A stretch of DNA of 26,570 nt from JACJXF01 sp964349045 (GTDB lineage: Bacteria > Bacteroidota > Bacteroidia > Bacteroidales > GCA-2748055). The stretch lies in NCBI GenBank assembly GCA_964349045.1, contig CAYGFI010000052.1, positions 1 through 26,570 of the forward strand, in the 5' to 3' direction. The position numbers and the translations under genes were made by a program. A model generated the notes under the pieces. That model saw only the letters and a list, made by a program, of their open reading frames with translations. It was not told the DNA's origin and made no database searches. This document shows, in pieces, positions 1 to 9,400 of this stretch (the stretch's first letter is position 1; each line of letters starts with the position of its first letter).

Positions 1-11
1 CTGTTATTCAT
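1..11 (-). CDS. Possible start of a next operon gene (cut by the window edge)
   Basis: An ATG on the minus strand at 11-9 is followed by AAT AAC and then the window edge. It is preceded by a purine-rich stretch (AGGAACAGGGAAC) that could serve as a ribosome-binding site, and it lies 19 bp after the stop codon of the upstream cytochrome gene. That spacing suits an operon continuing out of the window. Only three codons are visible, so no product can be given and the start may be chance. Confidence 0.3.
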
Positions 12-30
12 GTTCCCTGTTCCTATTCTC

Positions 31-1890
31 CTAAAGTGATAAAATATATTCGAGTAAATCATGTATTTCAGAATTATTCAAACCAGTGATATCACCATGC
101 TTATTTTCGTTGTTATTTTCGATTATTACTTCTTGCATGGTAGCCGCCCGTCCATCATATAAATATGGTGCTGTACGCCATACCTCAATCAATGTCGGGG
201 TATCAAAAGCTGTGTTTTTCTCTGACCCGGTTCCCGTTCCGGCATCGTATTTTTTCATGTTTGTAAATAGGGGTCCCGAATGGCAGGACGCACAACCGGC
301 CCGGGTATAATATTTTTTGCCGCGTTCAGCGGCTTGGCTCAATTTACCGTTCTGAAGGAATGGACTCGGGATTGGTTTTAATGCACGCAGGTAGGCATCA
401 ATGGCTGTTGCATGTTTTTCTGTGGGGAGGTTGAACTGGATATATCTAAAACCGGTTCTTACAGCGGTTTCTGCACGGTCGCGGATACCAGTGATCATGA
501 CCGGTGGCGTTTGCATGGATAAAAGCAGACTTTTGGTGTTTTTAGGATTTCCGACGCCATCATTTAACAGATCCCAGTTCAATCCATCTGCTCGTACATC
601 AGGATGACAAGTAGCACAACTCTGCCAGTTCTGAAAACATAAAGAAGCATCATTAAAAAGCATTTCCCCCTGGCGAACAGCATCCATAGCTGCATCTGAT
701 AATGACAGCATCTTTATCATCCTGGCAGGTTTGATACTATCGATATTCAATCGTACAATACGGTTCGAAAAATATTCCCCGATTATAACCTGATCATCTA
801 TGAGGACTATGCTTCGCGGACCTTTACCCTGCAGTGTAATGCGTTGTCGGATATCCACCAGAAAAGCCAGATCATTTGATACATCTACTTTATCAAAACC
901 ACAACCATCCTCCTCCGTTTCTTTGTCGGTGTTCCTTACGAGCTGTTCTTTGCCCTTTAATTTTTCAAATAGTTTTACCGCGTCGATGACGCTCACATCA
1001 TTGGAACCCGCATGAGTTACGCAGATATGCTTTCCATCCGGTGAACAAACAACTGCCCAGGGATTCGCTGCTCCACGGTTTACATCATCCAGGAGAACGG
1101 TGGCATACAGCTTCTTTGATATCGCATCGATAATACTCAAAGCATTAGTATTCATCCAACCACGATCCAGTTGGGTTGTTGGCAGTTGATATTTTGCCAG
1201 GATGTGTGTTACAAATACATAGCGATTATCCGGTGAAATACAAATTCCCCGTAAGCTGCTGCTGCCGTCGGGCAGGCGGATATGCGTGACTGATTTTTTC
1301 GCAGATATATCAATGACGGATACTGCTGCCGCGATATCGCCTGTAGTGGCTGGTTCGGCCGGCAGGTGATTGGCGACAAATAAAAACCGGCCGGTATCAT
1401 CCATGGTCATAGCCACAGGCTCACGCAAAACGGGTATTTTTGCCAATATGGACCTTTTCTCAATATCGATCAGCCAGACATCGTTATTAAAACGGTTGCA
1501 AATATAGAGAACCTTTTCATCCTGGCTGATAACCGGGGACATGGGAGTGTGTCCGGCCGGAAGGTCAGACAGTTTTTTCCGGTTCTGCAGATCGATCACG
1601 GCAACATAACCTTCCGGCCTCGCACAGGTTACAAATAATATAGAGGATTCAACCGTGAGAGCAAGACCAGAAGGAGATTTCACATCTTTCCATTTATGCA
1701 CAATTTGCTCATTTTCCAGATTTACTGTTACTACCTCATCCGATGTTGCTCCGGCAATATAAAGGATATTCTGCAATGAGTCTGCTACCATTGCCACAGG
1801 TGAAAAATACCTGCTTTTACAACTGGTAAAAATCACTCCCCAAAGAAGTACAATCACAAAAACCCTTATAAAGATTAAACATTTATTCAT
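31..1890 (-). CDS. YVTN-type beta-propeller fused to diheme cytochrome c peroxidase/MauG-like domain, lipoprotein (hydrazine synthase beta-gamma-like)
   Basis: I chose the ATG at 1890. It lies 7 nt after the upstream stop and begins a signal sequence with a lipobox-like FTSC (Cys24); the longer frame from 1926 overlaps the upstream gene and hides this signal. About residues 30-385 are repeated beta-propeller blades, with motifs such as VSVID, SPDG and the repeat opening ISPD. The C-terminal part (about 400-619) carries two CxxCH heme c motifs, CATCH at about 425-429 and CASCH at about 533-537, and the TPTL...APYLYDGR...TMQEV pattern typical of bacterial diheme peroxidase/MauG proteins. Expected location is the outer membrane or periplasm. 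In anammox hydrazine synthase the beta subunit is a seven-bladed propeller and gamma is a MauG-like diheme protein, so this looks like both fused, and the alpha-like gene sits directly upstream. The reaction is unknown; an ordinary peroxidase or electron-transfer role is the alternative. Confidence 0.85.
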   Translation of the reverse strand: MNKCLIFIRVFVIVLLWGVIFTSCKSRYFSPVAMVADSLQNILYIAGATSDEVVTVNLENEQIVHKWKDVKSPSGLALTVESSILFVTCARPEGYVAVIDLQNRKKLSDLPAGHTPMSPVISQDEKVLYICNRFNNDVWLIDIEKRSILAKIPVLREPVAMTMDDTGRFLFVANHLPAEPATTGDIAAAVSVIDISAKKSVTHIRLPDGSSSLRGICISPDNRYVFVTHILAKYQLPTTQLDRGWMNTNALSIIDAISKKLYATVLLDDVNRGAANPWAVVCSPDGKHICVTHAGSNDVSVIDAVKLFEKLKGKEQLVRNTDKETEEDGCGFDKVDVSNDLAFLVDIRQRITLQGKGPRSIVLIDDQVIIGEYFSNRIVRLNIDSIKPARMIKMLSLSDAAMDAVRQGEMLFNDASLCFQNWQSCATCHPDVRADGLNWDLLNDGVGNPKNTKSLLLSMQTPPVMITGIRDRAETAVRTGFRYIQFNLPTEKHATAIDAYLRALKPIPSPFLQNGKLSQAAERGKKYYTRAGCASCHSGPLFTNMKKYDAGTGTGSEKNTAFDTPTLIEVWRTAPYLYDGRAATMQEVIIENNNENKHGDITGLNNSEIHDLLEYILSL

Positions 1891-1897
1891 GCCGGAA

Positions 1898-4800
1898 TTA
1901 TTCTGGGTTCTTTTTGGATGATCCATCTGTTGCCTGTTTCAATGGCCGAAAAGGATAATACTTTTCACCATTCAGAATGGCCTCGCGTGCTTTCTTTTCT
2001 GCAGCGCTGAGGCGAAGATGGCGCTCATTTCTGATAATATCTTTAGTGTAGACCGGGTCTAAGGGACATCCGGGCATATCTTCCCTTGGCTGCTTCATCA
2101 ACTGTTCTTTGCCTGATTTGATGATTTTAAGGGCCTGATGATAAGCTGGTGAATTTTTATCATCAATCCTGGAAAGTATCCGGCTTACTTCCGGGCGGGT
2201 AAATGAAAACTGGGATCCTTCTTTTCTTTCGAGATGAGCAAAATAGCCATTTGGTGGAATGACCGGTTTGGATGGGTCAAATATATTTCTCAATTGTTTA
2301 AGCTGTTGACTTGTAAGTGGAGACCTTGCAAAGGGATTTTCCGAATATGCTGCCGTATAACGACCATAATAAGGGGCATTCAGGTCGATCCAGGTAATAA
2401 TACGTTCGAAATCTTCTTTGGAAAGCTCCACATTGTGATGTCCATTTTTTAACACATCGACCATGCGGCTGCGATGCGAGCCCCAGGCATAAGGAGGTAG
2501 CGCTGCTGGTGGTCCGTCATGGATTACTTTAATGAGCAATTTCCCGTTTGTTGAGTCCGGAAACCAGCGTATTGCAGATTTACGGTGAATATCGATATAG
2601 GATGTGTTAAAAACCAGGCCCGGGTCTCCCGCAAGATTTAGCACCTGGCCTGCTGGTTTGCCGTAGTCATGACAAGATATACAGTGACGATCAAACACCG
2701 GCTGCACTTCTGTAAGATAATTGAAGTCGCGTGATTGTCCGTACCAGTCCTGTGGGGTGCTGGCCGGGCGTTTCATAGCAGATATAAACTGGTTGGATGC
2801 TGCATGAAACCGGTTTTCATGGCAGCCGATACACCCGGCAAGTTCACCCGGTTGGACCATGGTTCCGCTGCGCATAGATTGGACCATCATTTTATCCTTA
2901 TCAAGGGCCTGAAAGTAAACGAACTTATTAGCAGGAATTTTGAAATAGGCAGATCCATCCTCTTCAACCGGAACATCGCCGATAATTGCCTTACTGATAG
3001 TAACATTCCAGTTCATTGCAGGAGGTTGGCTGGCATCGATCCCCAATCCATTTTCCGACCAATGACGTTTGGGAGGGGCTTCCACAATCCGGAGATATTT
3101 TATCGAACCCTTTGGAACACTCTTCATACCGGTCCCCTGATAAATATTTTCAATATAAAAAGAGCCTTCATCAAAGGCATAATTCACGCGTTCCGGAATG
3201 ACATTCGGCTCATACTTCTCTCCAACAGGTATTGGATCGTAGCACCCGGGTTCTTCCGTGTGTAGAAGCAATTCATTTCCGAAGATATCGATAAGAAAGA
3301 GACCCATCAGAGCATAACTGGCATTGGTTTCCGAGGTCGATTCATAATGATGGGTGACTTTACCGACCGAGCGTGAAACCAGGAAATATTTACCGGCTCC
3401 GTGACCTGAAACCGGATCAGATAGAGGGTAAGGATCTTCATACTTCGGTACAGGATAATGGAACCGATCAATTTTATAGGGTGTCCAGTCCATATTATCG
3501 ACATTTTGGAGAAGTTTCCGGCTCTCAGCTGGCCATATTTTCAACACAGGATCGGATCCGTCCAGCCCGTACCGCCGGTCCACTATAGCCATCGCACCCC
3601 AGGGAAGATTATGAATCCCGCTGAAAATACAGGACACCAGTTCAGTTCCGGGTATAGTACGGCCATCAAGGATAGCGCTCGGGGTCCAGGCATTGTTACC
3701 ATAATAGAGAGACTGGCTGGTGCCATCAGGATGCATAGTCCACAAACCATAGGAAGGCCCGAACTGACGGTCGACGTATTCCCAGCGACTGTAGAGAATG
3801 CGCCCATCGTGAAGCATAGAAGGATGTCCTTCCCATAAATGCCCGCCGCCGATCTGCACAATATTAGCTCCATCCGCTTCCATTTTAAACAGATTCGGCT
3901 GGATATGAATGTTGCAGTGACAGTACTTCAAATCACGTGTGGAACTGAAAACAATATGGCCATCCGGCAGATACACCGGATCAACATCGGCTAACTCAGT
4001 CCCCCAGGTAAGTTGTTTAAGGCCGGATCCATCGCGGTTTATTTCATAAATATGGTAATCGTCTGCTTTGTCCTTTCGCATGGAAAACAAGATCCTTTTG
4101 CCATCCGAACTGATGTCCGGATCGCGGATCATCCCGGCCGGTACTTCAATGAGGGTTTTTTGCAATATGATGTTGCCTTCCCGGTCAAAAGCAATAAGAT
4201 TGAGAGCACTACCGTCACTGCGCCAGGCCTTCAACCCGCCGACACCGCCCGGAAAATCTTCTCCATTCTGGAACATCGTATTGGTAGGTCCATGGTTACC
4301 CCAGTATTGCTGCCGGACAACAAACAGAATGGGTTGATCACATATAAGCGGATTGGAAATGAGAACTCTCCGCTGCAAGGATACCAGATTCCGGGAAAAT
4401 TGAATGAATGAATTTTCATTGAGATTGGTTTCCTTTCCTTCCTCAAATAATGATTGTATGGTGTTAAATTCTTCCTCAAGTATTGATAAGGCTGCGAGAT
4501 ATTTTTCCCCATCCGTGTATGCTTCAGGAAAGGATTGTTTCAGGTCGCTAATGGCCAGGCGCAATGTATGAAAGTTGAAATCCTTGCAGGATTCCCAGGC
4601 TTCTTGGAACAGGTGATCCTGGTAGTACAACCGTCGTAAATCCGAAACAGCATCTACCGATGATTCCGGGTTATCCAGTTGAGCAGCTTCCAGGGCGAAA
4701 GCAGGTCGTTTGAAGTTTTTTAAATAATTGGCTGCCAGTTCGGGGGTTTCATCGGTAAATGTCAGGTTACTCCAGATACCATCATTCTTTTCCCAGTCCA

Positions 4801-5530
4801 TTTGTTTGCGGGACAGACTATCCGGAAAATCCCGTTCAATCATTGGCCAGATGAACGTTGCCGGGCTCAGGGGTTCCGGAATAATTTTAAAATAAAATCC
4901 CGGTAAGCCTCCCAGTGTAAAAATCTTCATCAGCAGGTCGTTGTCGCCGGCCCTAAGATGCAATTGTGCCCTTTCCTTATCCGGTTCAAGTCCGCGGGGT
5001 ATAGTACTATGGATAATCCGATCTCCGTTGAGCCAGACTTCGGTAGCATCTTTTCCGGAAAAAGAACCTGTAAGTGTTATCGGATAGGGTACGGTAATTT
5101 TTCGCCACAGGTAGGAAGTAGTAAATACTACACCGGGTAGTATATTTATTTCATCGTCCTTGAAATCAGTCCGCTGATCCCAAAGTAATTCTCCTATGGA
5201 ATCCCGGGCTGTCAGATCCAGGTTTTTTTCAGGAATGAAAACTACATCGGGATTTTCTGCCGGAAAAGGTCCGGCTATGTACCATGGGCTGATTTGAACG
5301 GGGTAGCAACGTTCCTGACCCGGCTTAGTAAAATAGTCCAGCATTGCCTGCCGGGAGCAGCGCATTGTCTCTTGCCAGGTAAACTTTTTCTTGTAGAATG
5401 GCGGATCATAGGTTGTCGGAATTACATTGTCTGCAAGGATACCAATCAATATATATCCAACAATAAACACAGCAAGTAGAATGCCATAAAGCAATGCATA
5501 TTTTCGTGAGATCAATTTTATATCTTTCAT
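1898..5530 (-). CDS. Membrane-anchored diheme beta-propeller protein, hydrazine synthase alpha-subunit-like
   Basis: The ATG at 5530 is preferred over the in-frame TTG at 5548, which lies only six codons upstream. About 1210 residues. In order: one N-terminal membrane segment (about 11-33); a beta-sandwich region (about 80-220) with the WYIAGPF and VWLNGD motifs seen in PA14/jelly-roll-like domains; a helical stretch; PD40/TolB-like propeller blades (about 430-620) with SSDGKRILFS, LPDGHIVFSS and LHDGRILYS; then two heme c motifs, CIGCH (about 900-904) and CISCH (about 950-954), and a C-terminal tail. This domain order and heme count match the alpha subunit of hydrazine synthase as known from anammox bacteria and its uncharacterised relatives. 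A CHC pair at 537/539 in the propeller is notable. The next gene starts 7 nt downstream and resembles the beta and gamma subunits, supporting a complex. The bulk should face the periplasm. The substrate is unknown; being a relative does not imply hydrazine synthesis. Confidence 0.85.
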   Translation of the reverse strand: MKDIKLISRKYALLYGILLAVFIVGYILIGILADNVIPTTYDPPFYKKKFTWQETMRCSRQAMLDYFTKPGQERCYPVQISPWYIAGPFPAENPDVVFIPEKNLDLTARDSIGELLWDQRTDFKDDEINILPGVVFTTSYLWRKITVPYPITLTGSFSGKDATEVWLNGDRIIHSTIPRGLEPDKERAQLHLRAGDNDLLMKIFTLGGLPGFYFKIIPEPLSPATFIWPMIERDFPDSLSRKQMDWEKNDGIWSNLTFTDETPELAANYLKNFKRPAFALEAAQLDNPESSVDAVSDLRRLYYQDHLFQEAWESCKDFNFHTLRLAISDLKQSFPEAYTDGEKYLAALSILEEEFNTIQSLFEEGKETNLNENSFIQFSRNLVSLQRRVLISNPLICDQPILFVVRQQYWGNHGPTNTMFQNGEDFPGGVGGLKAWRSDGSALNLIAFDREGNIILQKTLIEVPAGMIRDPDISSDGKRILFSMRKDKADDYHIYEINRDGSGLKQLTWGTELADVDPVYLPDGHIVFSSTRDLKYCHCNIHIQPNLFKMEADGANIVQIGGGHLWEGHPSMLHDGRILYSRWEYVDRQFGPSYGLWTMHPDGTSQSLYYGNNAWTPSAILDGRTIPGTELVSCIFSGIHNLPWGAMAIVDRRYGLDGSDPVLKIWPAESRKLLQNVDNMDWTPYKIDRFHYPVPKYEDPYPLSDPVSGHGAGKYFLVSRSVGKVTHHYESTSETNASYALMGLFLIDIFGNELLLHTEEPGCYDPIPVGEKYEPNVIPERVNYAFDEGSFYIENIYQGTGMKSVPKGSIKYLRIVEAPPKRHWSENGLGIDASQPPAMNWNVTISKAIIGDVPVEEDGSAYFKIPANKFVYFQALDKDKMMVQSMRSGTMVQPGELAGCIGCHENRFHAASNQFISAMKRPASTPQDWYGQSRDFNYLTEVQPVFDRHCISCHDYGKPAGQVLNLAGDPGLVFNTSYIDIHRKSAIRWFPDSTNGKLLIKVIHDGPPAALPPYAWGSHRSRMVDVLKNGHHNVELSKEDFERIITWIDLNAPYYGRYTAAYSENPFARSPLTSQQLKQLRNIFDPSKPVIPPNGYFAHLERKEGSQFSFTRPEVSRILSRIDDKNSPAYHQALKIIKSGKEQLMKQPREDMPGCPLDPVYTKDIIRNERHLRLSAAEKKAREAILNGEKYYPFRPLKQATDGSSKKNPE

Positions 5531-5551
5531 AAAAAGTATTACCCTCAAATA

Positions 5552-6463
5552 TTATTGAATGAATGAAACATCCTGCATTAGGGCGGGAGTCATAGACTCA
5601 TCGTTGTACCAGTACCACTCAAGCCCGAATAGCTCCTTTGGGCGTTGAGGAGCGCCTTCACGCTCATTCCATGGTATGCTCCCGGTACGTGGGTTAGGAT
5701 GGGAATAATGCACATGGTGGATCAATGGATTTTTGCCATCGGTATACCATGTTTCCCATGGCCAGTAATGTGAATGGTCGCGTGGTGGCAGGCATTGAAT
5801 CACAGGCAGGTCCGCTGCCAGCCTGTGCGGAGCAACAGACCATCGCATTTGTAAATATATTTCACTAACCTTAGTTGAAAGGGGATCAATAATTATTTTC
5901 TGAGCATCAAATCCCACGGCCTCAGAAGCTTCAAAGATCCTCAAACTATGGAACAATTCCTCCAGAGTTTTTGCTTGATCAGCGTAACGCGGTGACAATT
6001 GACTTTCACTCTGCTCCAGGCACCACCATAAGGGTACATTTCGTGTTGCTTGTTTTACCGGAAAAAGCACCATTGAACGTCGTACCGGTTTTCCATTCAT
6101 TGTGAACCATTCTTCCCATGGTATCCAGCCCATCTCTTCCTCCGGAGGCAAAGACTGGATTAGCGGACCTCCTGACTCCGAATAAGAGACTGACCAGTGA
6201 TAATTCCGGTAAGGATGAAGGGAATTTGCTGCCAGAGGGGCAAATACCTGATCGAAATCCATGCCAATCGCATTTGCTGCTTCAGGCACACCAGCTTGTT
6301 TCAGCAGATCCATCAATTCAGGCATTAACTCTGATTTCCTGCGAGCCGGTAATGTAATGGTTGGTGCCAACCATCCAACTCCTGCACCCAACATTGCTGA
6401 CCATATGAAGGAACGGCGGTTCAAGGTTTTACTCTGAGCTTTTATTCCCTTGATTGGATTCAT
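5552..6463 (-). CDS. Tat-exported tryptophan-rich protein of two tandem repeats, unknown function
   Basis: I do not recognise the family. The N terminus has a twin-arginine signal (NRRSFIW at 15-21 followed by a hydrophobic, glycine-rich run to about 40), implying export of a folded protein, often with a cofactor. The mature part contains the same module twice: residues about 49-152 and 169-290. Matching blocks are HWSV/RWSV, PLIQSLPP/PVIQCLPP, WIPWEEWF/YWPWETWY and NGKP/DGKNP, and each repeat opens with an EL...A.A.G.D helix. The repeats are well diverged, so the duplication is old. No CxxCH, lipobox or hydrolase motif is visible. It lies 23 bp after the GH106 gene and 21 bp before the diheme alpha-like gene, so it is probably co-transcribed and may be a partner of the cytochrome proteins. 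Confidence 0.75.
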   Translation of the reverse strand: MNPIKGIKAQSKTLNRRSFIWSAMLGAGVGWLAPTITLPARRKSELMPELMDLLKQAGVPEAANAIGMDFDQVFAPLAANSLHPYRNYHWSVSYSESGGPLIQSLPPEEEMGWIPWEEWFTMNGKPVRRSMVLFPVKQATRNVPLWWCLEQSESQLSPRYADQAKTLEELFHSLRIFEASEAVGFDAQKIIIDPLSTKVSEIYLQMRWSVAPHRLAADLPVIQCLPPRDHSHYWPWETWYTDGKNPLIHHVHYSHPNPRTGSIPWNEREGAPQRPKELFGLEWYWYNDESMTPALMQDVSFIQ

Positions 6464-6486
6464 AATATTGCAGTATTAAATTTTTT

Positions 6487-9400
6487 CTAAAGTTTTTCTC
6501 CCGACGAGAATAAATAAAAATCATTCAATAGCCCGTAATCCAGGATCTGGTATTCTTTTCCCGGGGGATAATTAGTCACCCCATGCCAATAAGGTGAAAT
6601 GGCCAGGCCTTCAGGGGGATTGTTATGATGAGGGCCTAGGAGATTCTTAAGGCTTCCTACATTAGTGATCCCGATTGTGTTATCTCCTTCCTGTATAAAA
6701 TCTGAGACATCGAGGATATAGGGAGGAAATGCAATAATCCCTGCTGACTTGCCATTTACAGTAATCTCTGACACAGTTCCGGTCCATCTGCCCATTCCGA
6801 TCTCATAATAACCAGCAGGATTTTGAATATTGAAGGACCTGGTATATGAAATCCGCCAGGGATAGAAAGGAAGACCCTGTGCGCTCCAGCTTCCGGTAGT
6901 GTATGACAGCGGGGGTGCATTAATCTTCCATCCTTTCATAGCCGGGACAACAGAGAAGTCCCCGGTAATGTATACCGGCTGAATTTCAGCAAGGAGGTTC
7001 ATTGGGGATACCTGCAGGGTCAGATCATTTTCGCCGGGTTTGACCTGGTTGCCTATATCATATACACCAAAATTCCGGTCGAGCCACCACTCCCCGGGTA
7101 TTTTTTCCAACTCCTTCCCATTAACCAAAACACTCCATACATCAGGCCGTTCAACAACAGCTTTCATTCCGGAGAAATCAAAATCGCCCTCAAGCTGAAA
7201 ACGGTATACTGCAGTAAAACCTGTTTTTGTACCAAATGTATCAATGGTCATTAAATCGTTATTGAATAAAACATGGGTCATTGGGTTTCCTTCTTTAAGA
7301 CCATGGTGCTTATATACCTTATCGGCTGCATCAAGCACATTCATATCTTTAAGGAGTTGACCTCCTATAAGTAAATCGCAGAAATCCATCATCAATACAT
7401 TATCTGACTCCCTTGTAACAGTCATAGGGGATAGGGATTGAACAGGAATCAGGTTTTCAGGTTTTTTATCCTCCCGAATTCCCTTGATTTTTGATTCAGA
7501 GATAAATAAAAGAAGACTCCCGGCAGGTGGAAGGGAATAGCTCAAACGGATCGTATTCTTCCCATTTTCTTCAAAAGGATAGGTTGTCATTTCTCCCGTA
7601 AAAGCATGCATTTCAATAGCAACATTACCAGAAATGGATAATTCACCTACGGTTGCCTCTTCTAGACTTGAGTTCACTAAAAAAAGAACCTGGCCATCCT
7701 GTAAAATTCTTCTGTGATGATATAAATTCCCCCCTTTAATACTTTCAAACTTCAGATCTGCATTTTCAAACCTGGAGGCAAACTTTTCAGGCCCGGAATC
7801 ATTGATGATGGTTATATTGTCTGAATTTGTATTTAAGAGGTCTGACAATTCCGTATTTGTTGATCCATCCGTCATATACGGAACGGAGTATAGGAATAAC
7901 GTCCCACCCTGACCCACATATTCCTTTATAAGTTCAAAGGTCAGGTTGTCAATATTTTCTGTTAGCGGTGGAATTACAACACTTGAATAGCTGCGTTTAC
8001 CCACAATAAATTTTCCGTTTTCAATTTTACCCTGATCCCTGAAGATGTTTTCGGATCCAAGATCATATTCGACCTGGGCTTTTTCAAGTTTTGTAACAAA
8101 TTCCTGGAAGGAAATACCAATTTCAGAAGTCTTCTTGTTTGGTTTGTAATAGGAATCGTACATCCAGGTGGTTGTAGTAGGCTCAATTACAAGAATATCG
8201 TTCACCTGTTTGCCAGATGACAATGCGACGGACAACCGGGCAAAATAGGTATTCAGGTACCTGTAATTCTGCCACCAGGGTTCATGGTAGGTAAAGTACG
8301 GAGGATGATCGTATTTCCGGTTGCCTTCAATGGTGATCGGAGACATATGCTGGTTCATTAAATTGACCCCCAAAGCATATTCCCAGTCGCCCAGCCTTTT
8401 CATATCGGTAAAAGTCAGATCCCATCCTGCTCCTCCATAGGATTCGCTTAAAGTACGCTTTAATCCGAACTGGTTGGCGACGCTTGAAAGTTCCTTTACC
8501 GAGCGTACATTCCCAAACTGGGCGCTTGTGGATGTTTCGTTGAACTGGTTGAACAACATATCAATACCCGGGATATGAAACCACGGGTACATGGCCATAT
8601 TATCAGGCCCCAACCGGATGAAAGGCCAGGTGTGTTCCCAGTAATGGCCGGTAAGCTGTAATCCTTTGGTTTCACAATATTCGTAATAGGGTTTTGCCCA
8701 CCGGTCGATGAACAATTGCAAAAGAGTTTGAGCATAATTATGGCGGATCTTTTTCCAATCGCCAACTTCTTCAAAAAGTGAAGGGAGATTCAGTTTTAGA
8801 CTGTATCCCCATTGTTCTTCAAACCTTTCGAATAGGTCCGGGGTCCAGCGAATACCACCGGGTGAATTGAGATGAGGTTCATCGGTAAAGATGCCTGGCA
8901 TGAACTTCCCGAATTCGTCTCCGGCATATTTTTCATAACCACCCATTGTCACCTGGATGAATTTTTCTGTTACACCGGGGTATAGCACATCAACGTAGGT
9001 AAATCCTCCATACCATCTGCCATGAAAGTAATAATCGTTTTCGCCTTTAAAATAATATGCTTTGGTAAAAAGATAGAAATTTCCTCTTTTCCCCGAGTCT
9101 GATTCCAGATCAATTACCTCAGCATATTGGCCGTTTTCTTCCTTTAAAACCAGGTAATAATCAGCAGCATCTTCTTGCAAAGATCCGGATTTTTCCATCT
9201 GTATCCCTTGTCCCTGATCGTACGACTCCGGCATCTGTGCCGGAACATGGCCGCCGGCAAATCCGCTCGGGAAATTATATTCATCGTAGATCCATACATT
9301 TATTCCCAACTCCTTTCCTTTATTAAGGGTATACCTGAAGAGTTCAAACCATTCCTCTGTCAGATATGAGGTTATCAATCCCGGGCGGGCATGGATAAAT

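Noticed and set aside
2735..3265. 176-codon open frame on the plus strand
   Set aside because: It lies wholly antisense to the diheme alpha-like gene, whose own frame has clear domains and heme motifs; the antisense product has no recognisable features.
31..5530. A true anammox hydrazine synthase
   Set aside because: The setting is a carbohydrate cluster with no hydrazine dehydrogenase or nitrogen genes, and the heme surroundings appear altered. Only a related architecture is supported.
5531..5548. TTG start six codons upstream for the alpha-like gene
   Set aside because: The ATG at 5530 gives a normal membrane-anchor start, and Bacteroidota genes mostly start at ATG.
6555..6580. CCCGGGGGATAATTAGTCA resembling an end of the 183-bp inverted repeat
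   Set aside because: It lies in the GH106 coding sequence, matches only around the G-run and has no partner copy in inverted orientation.
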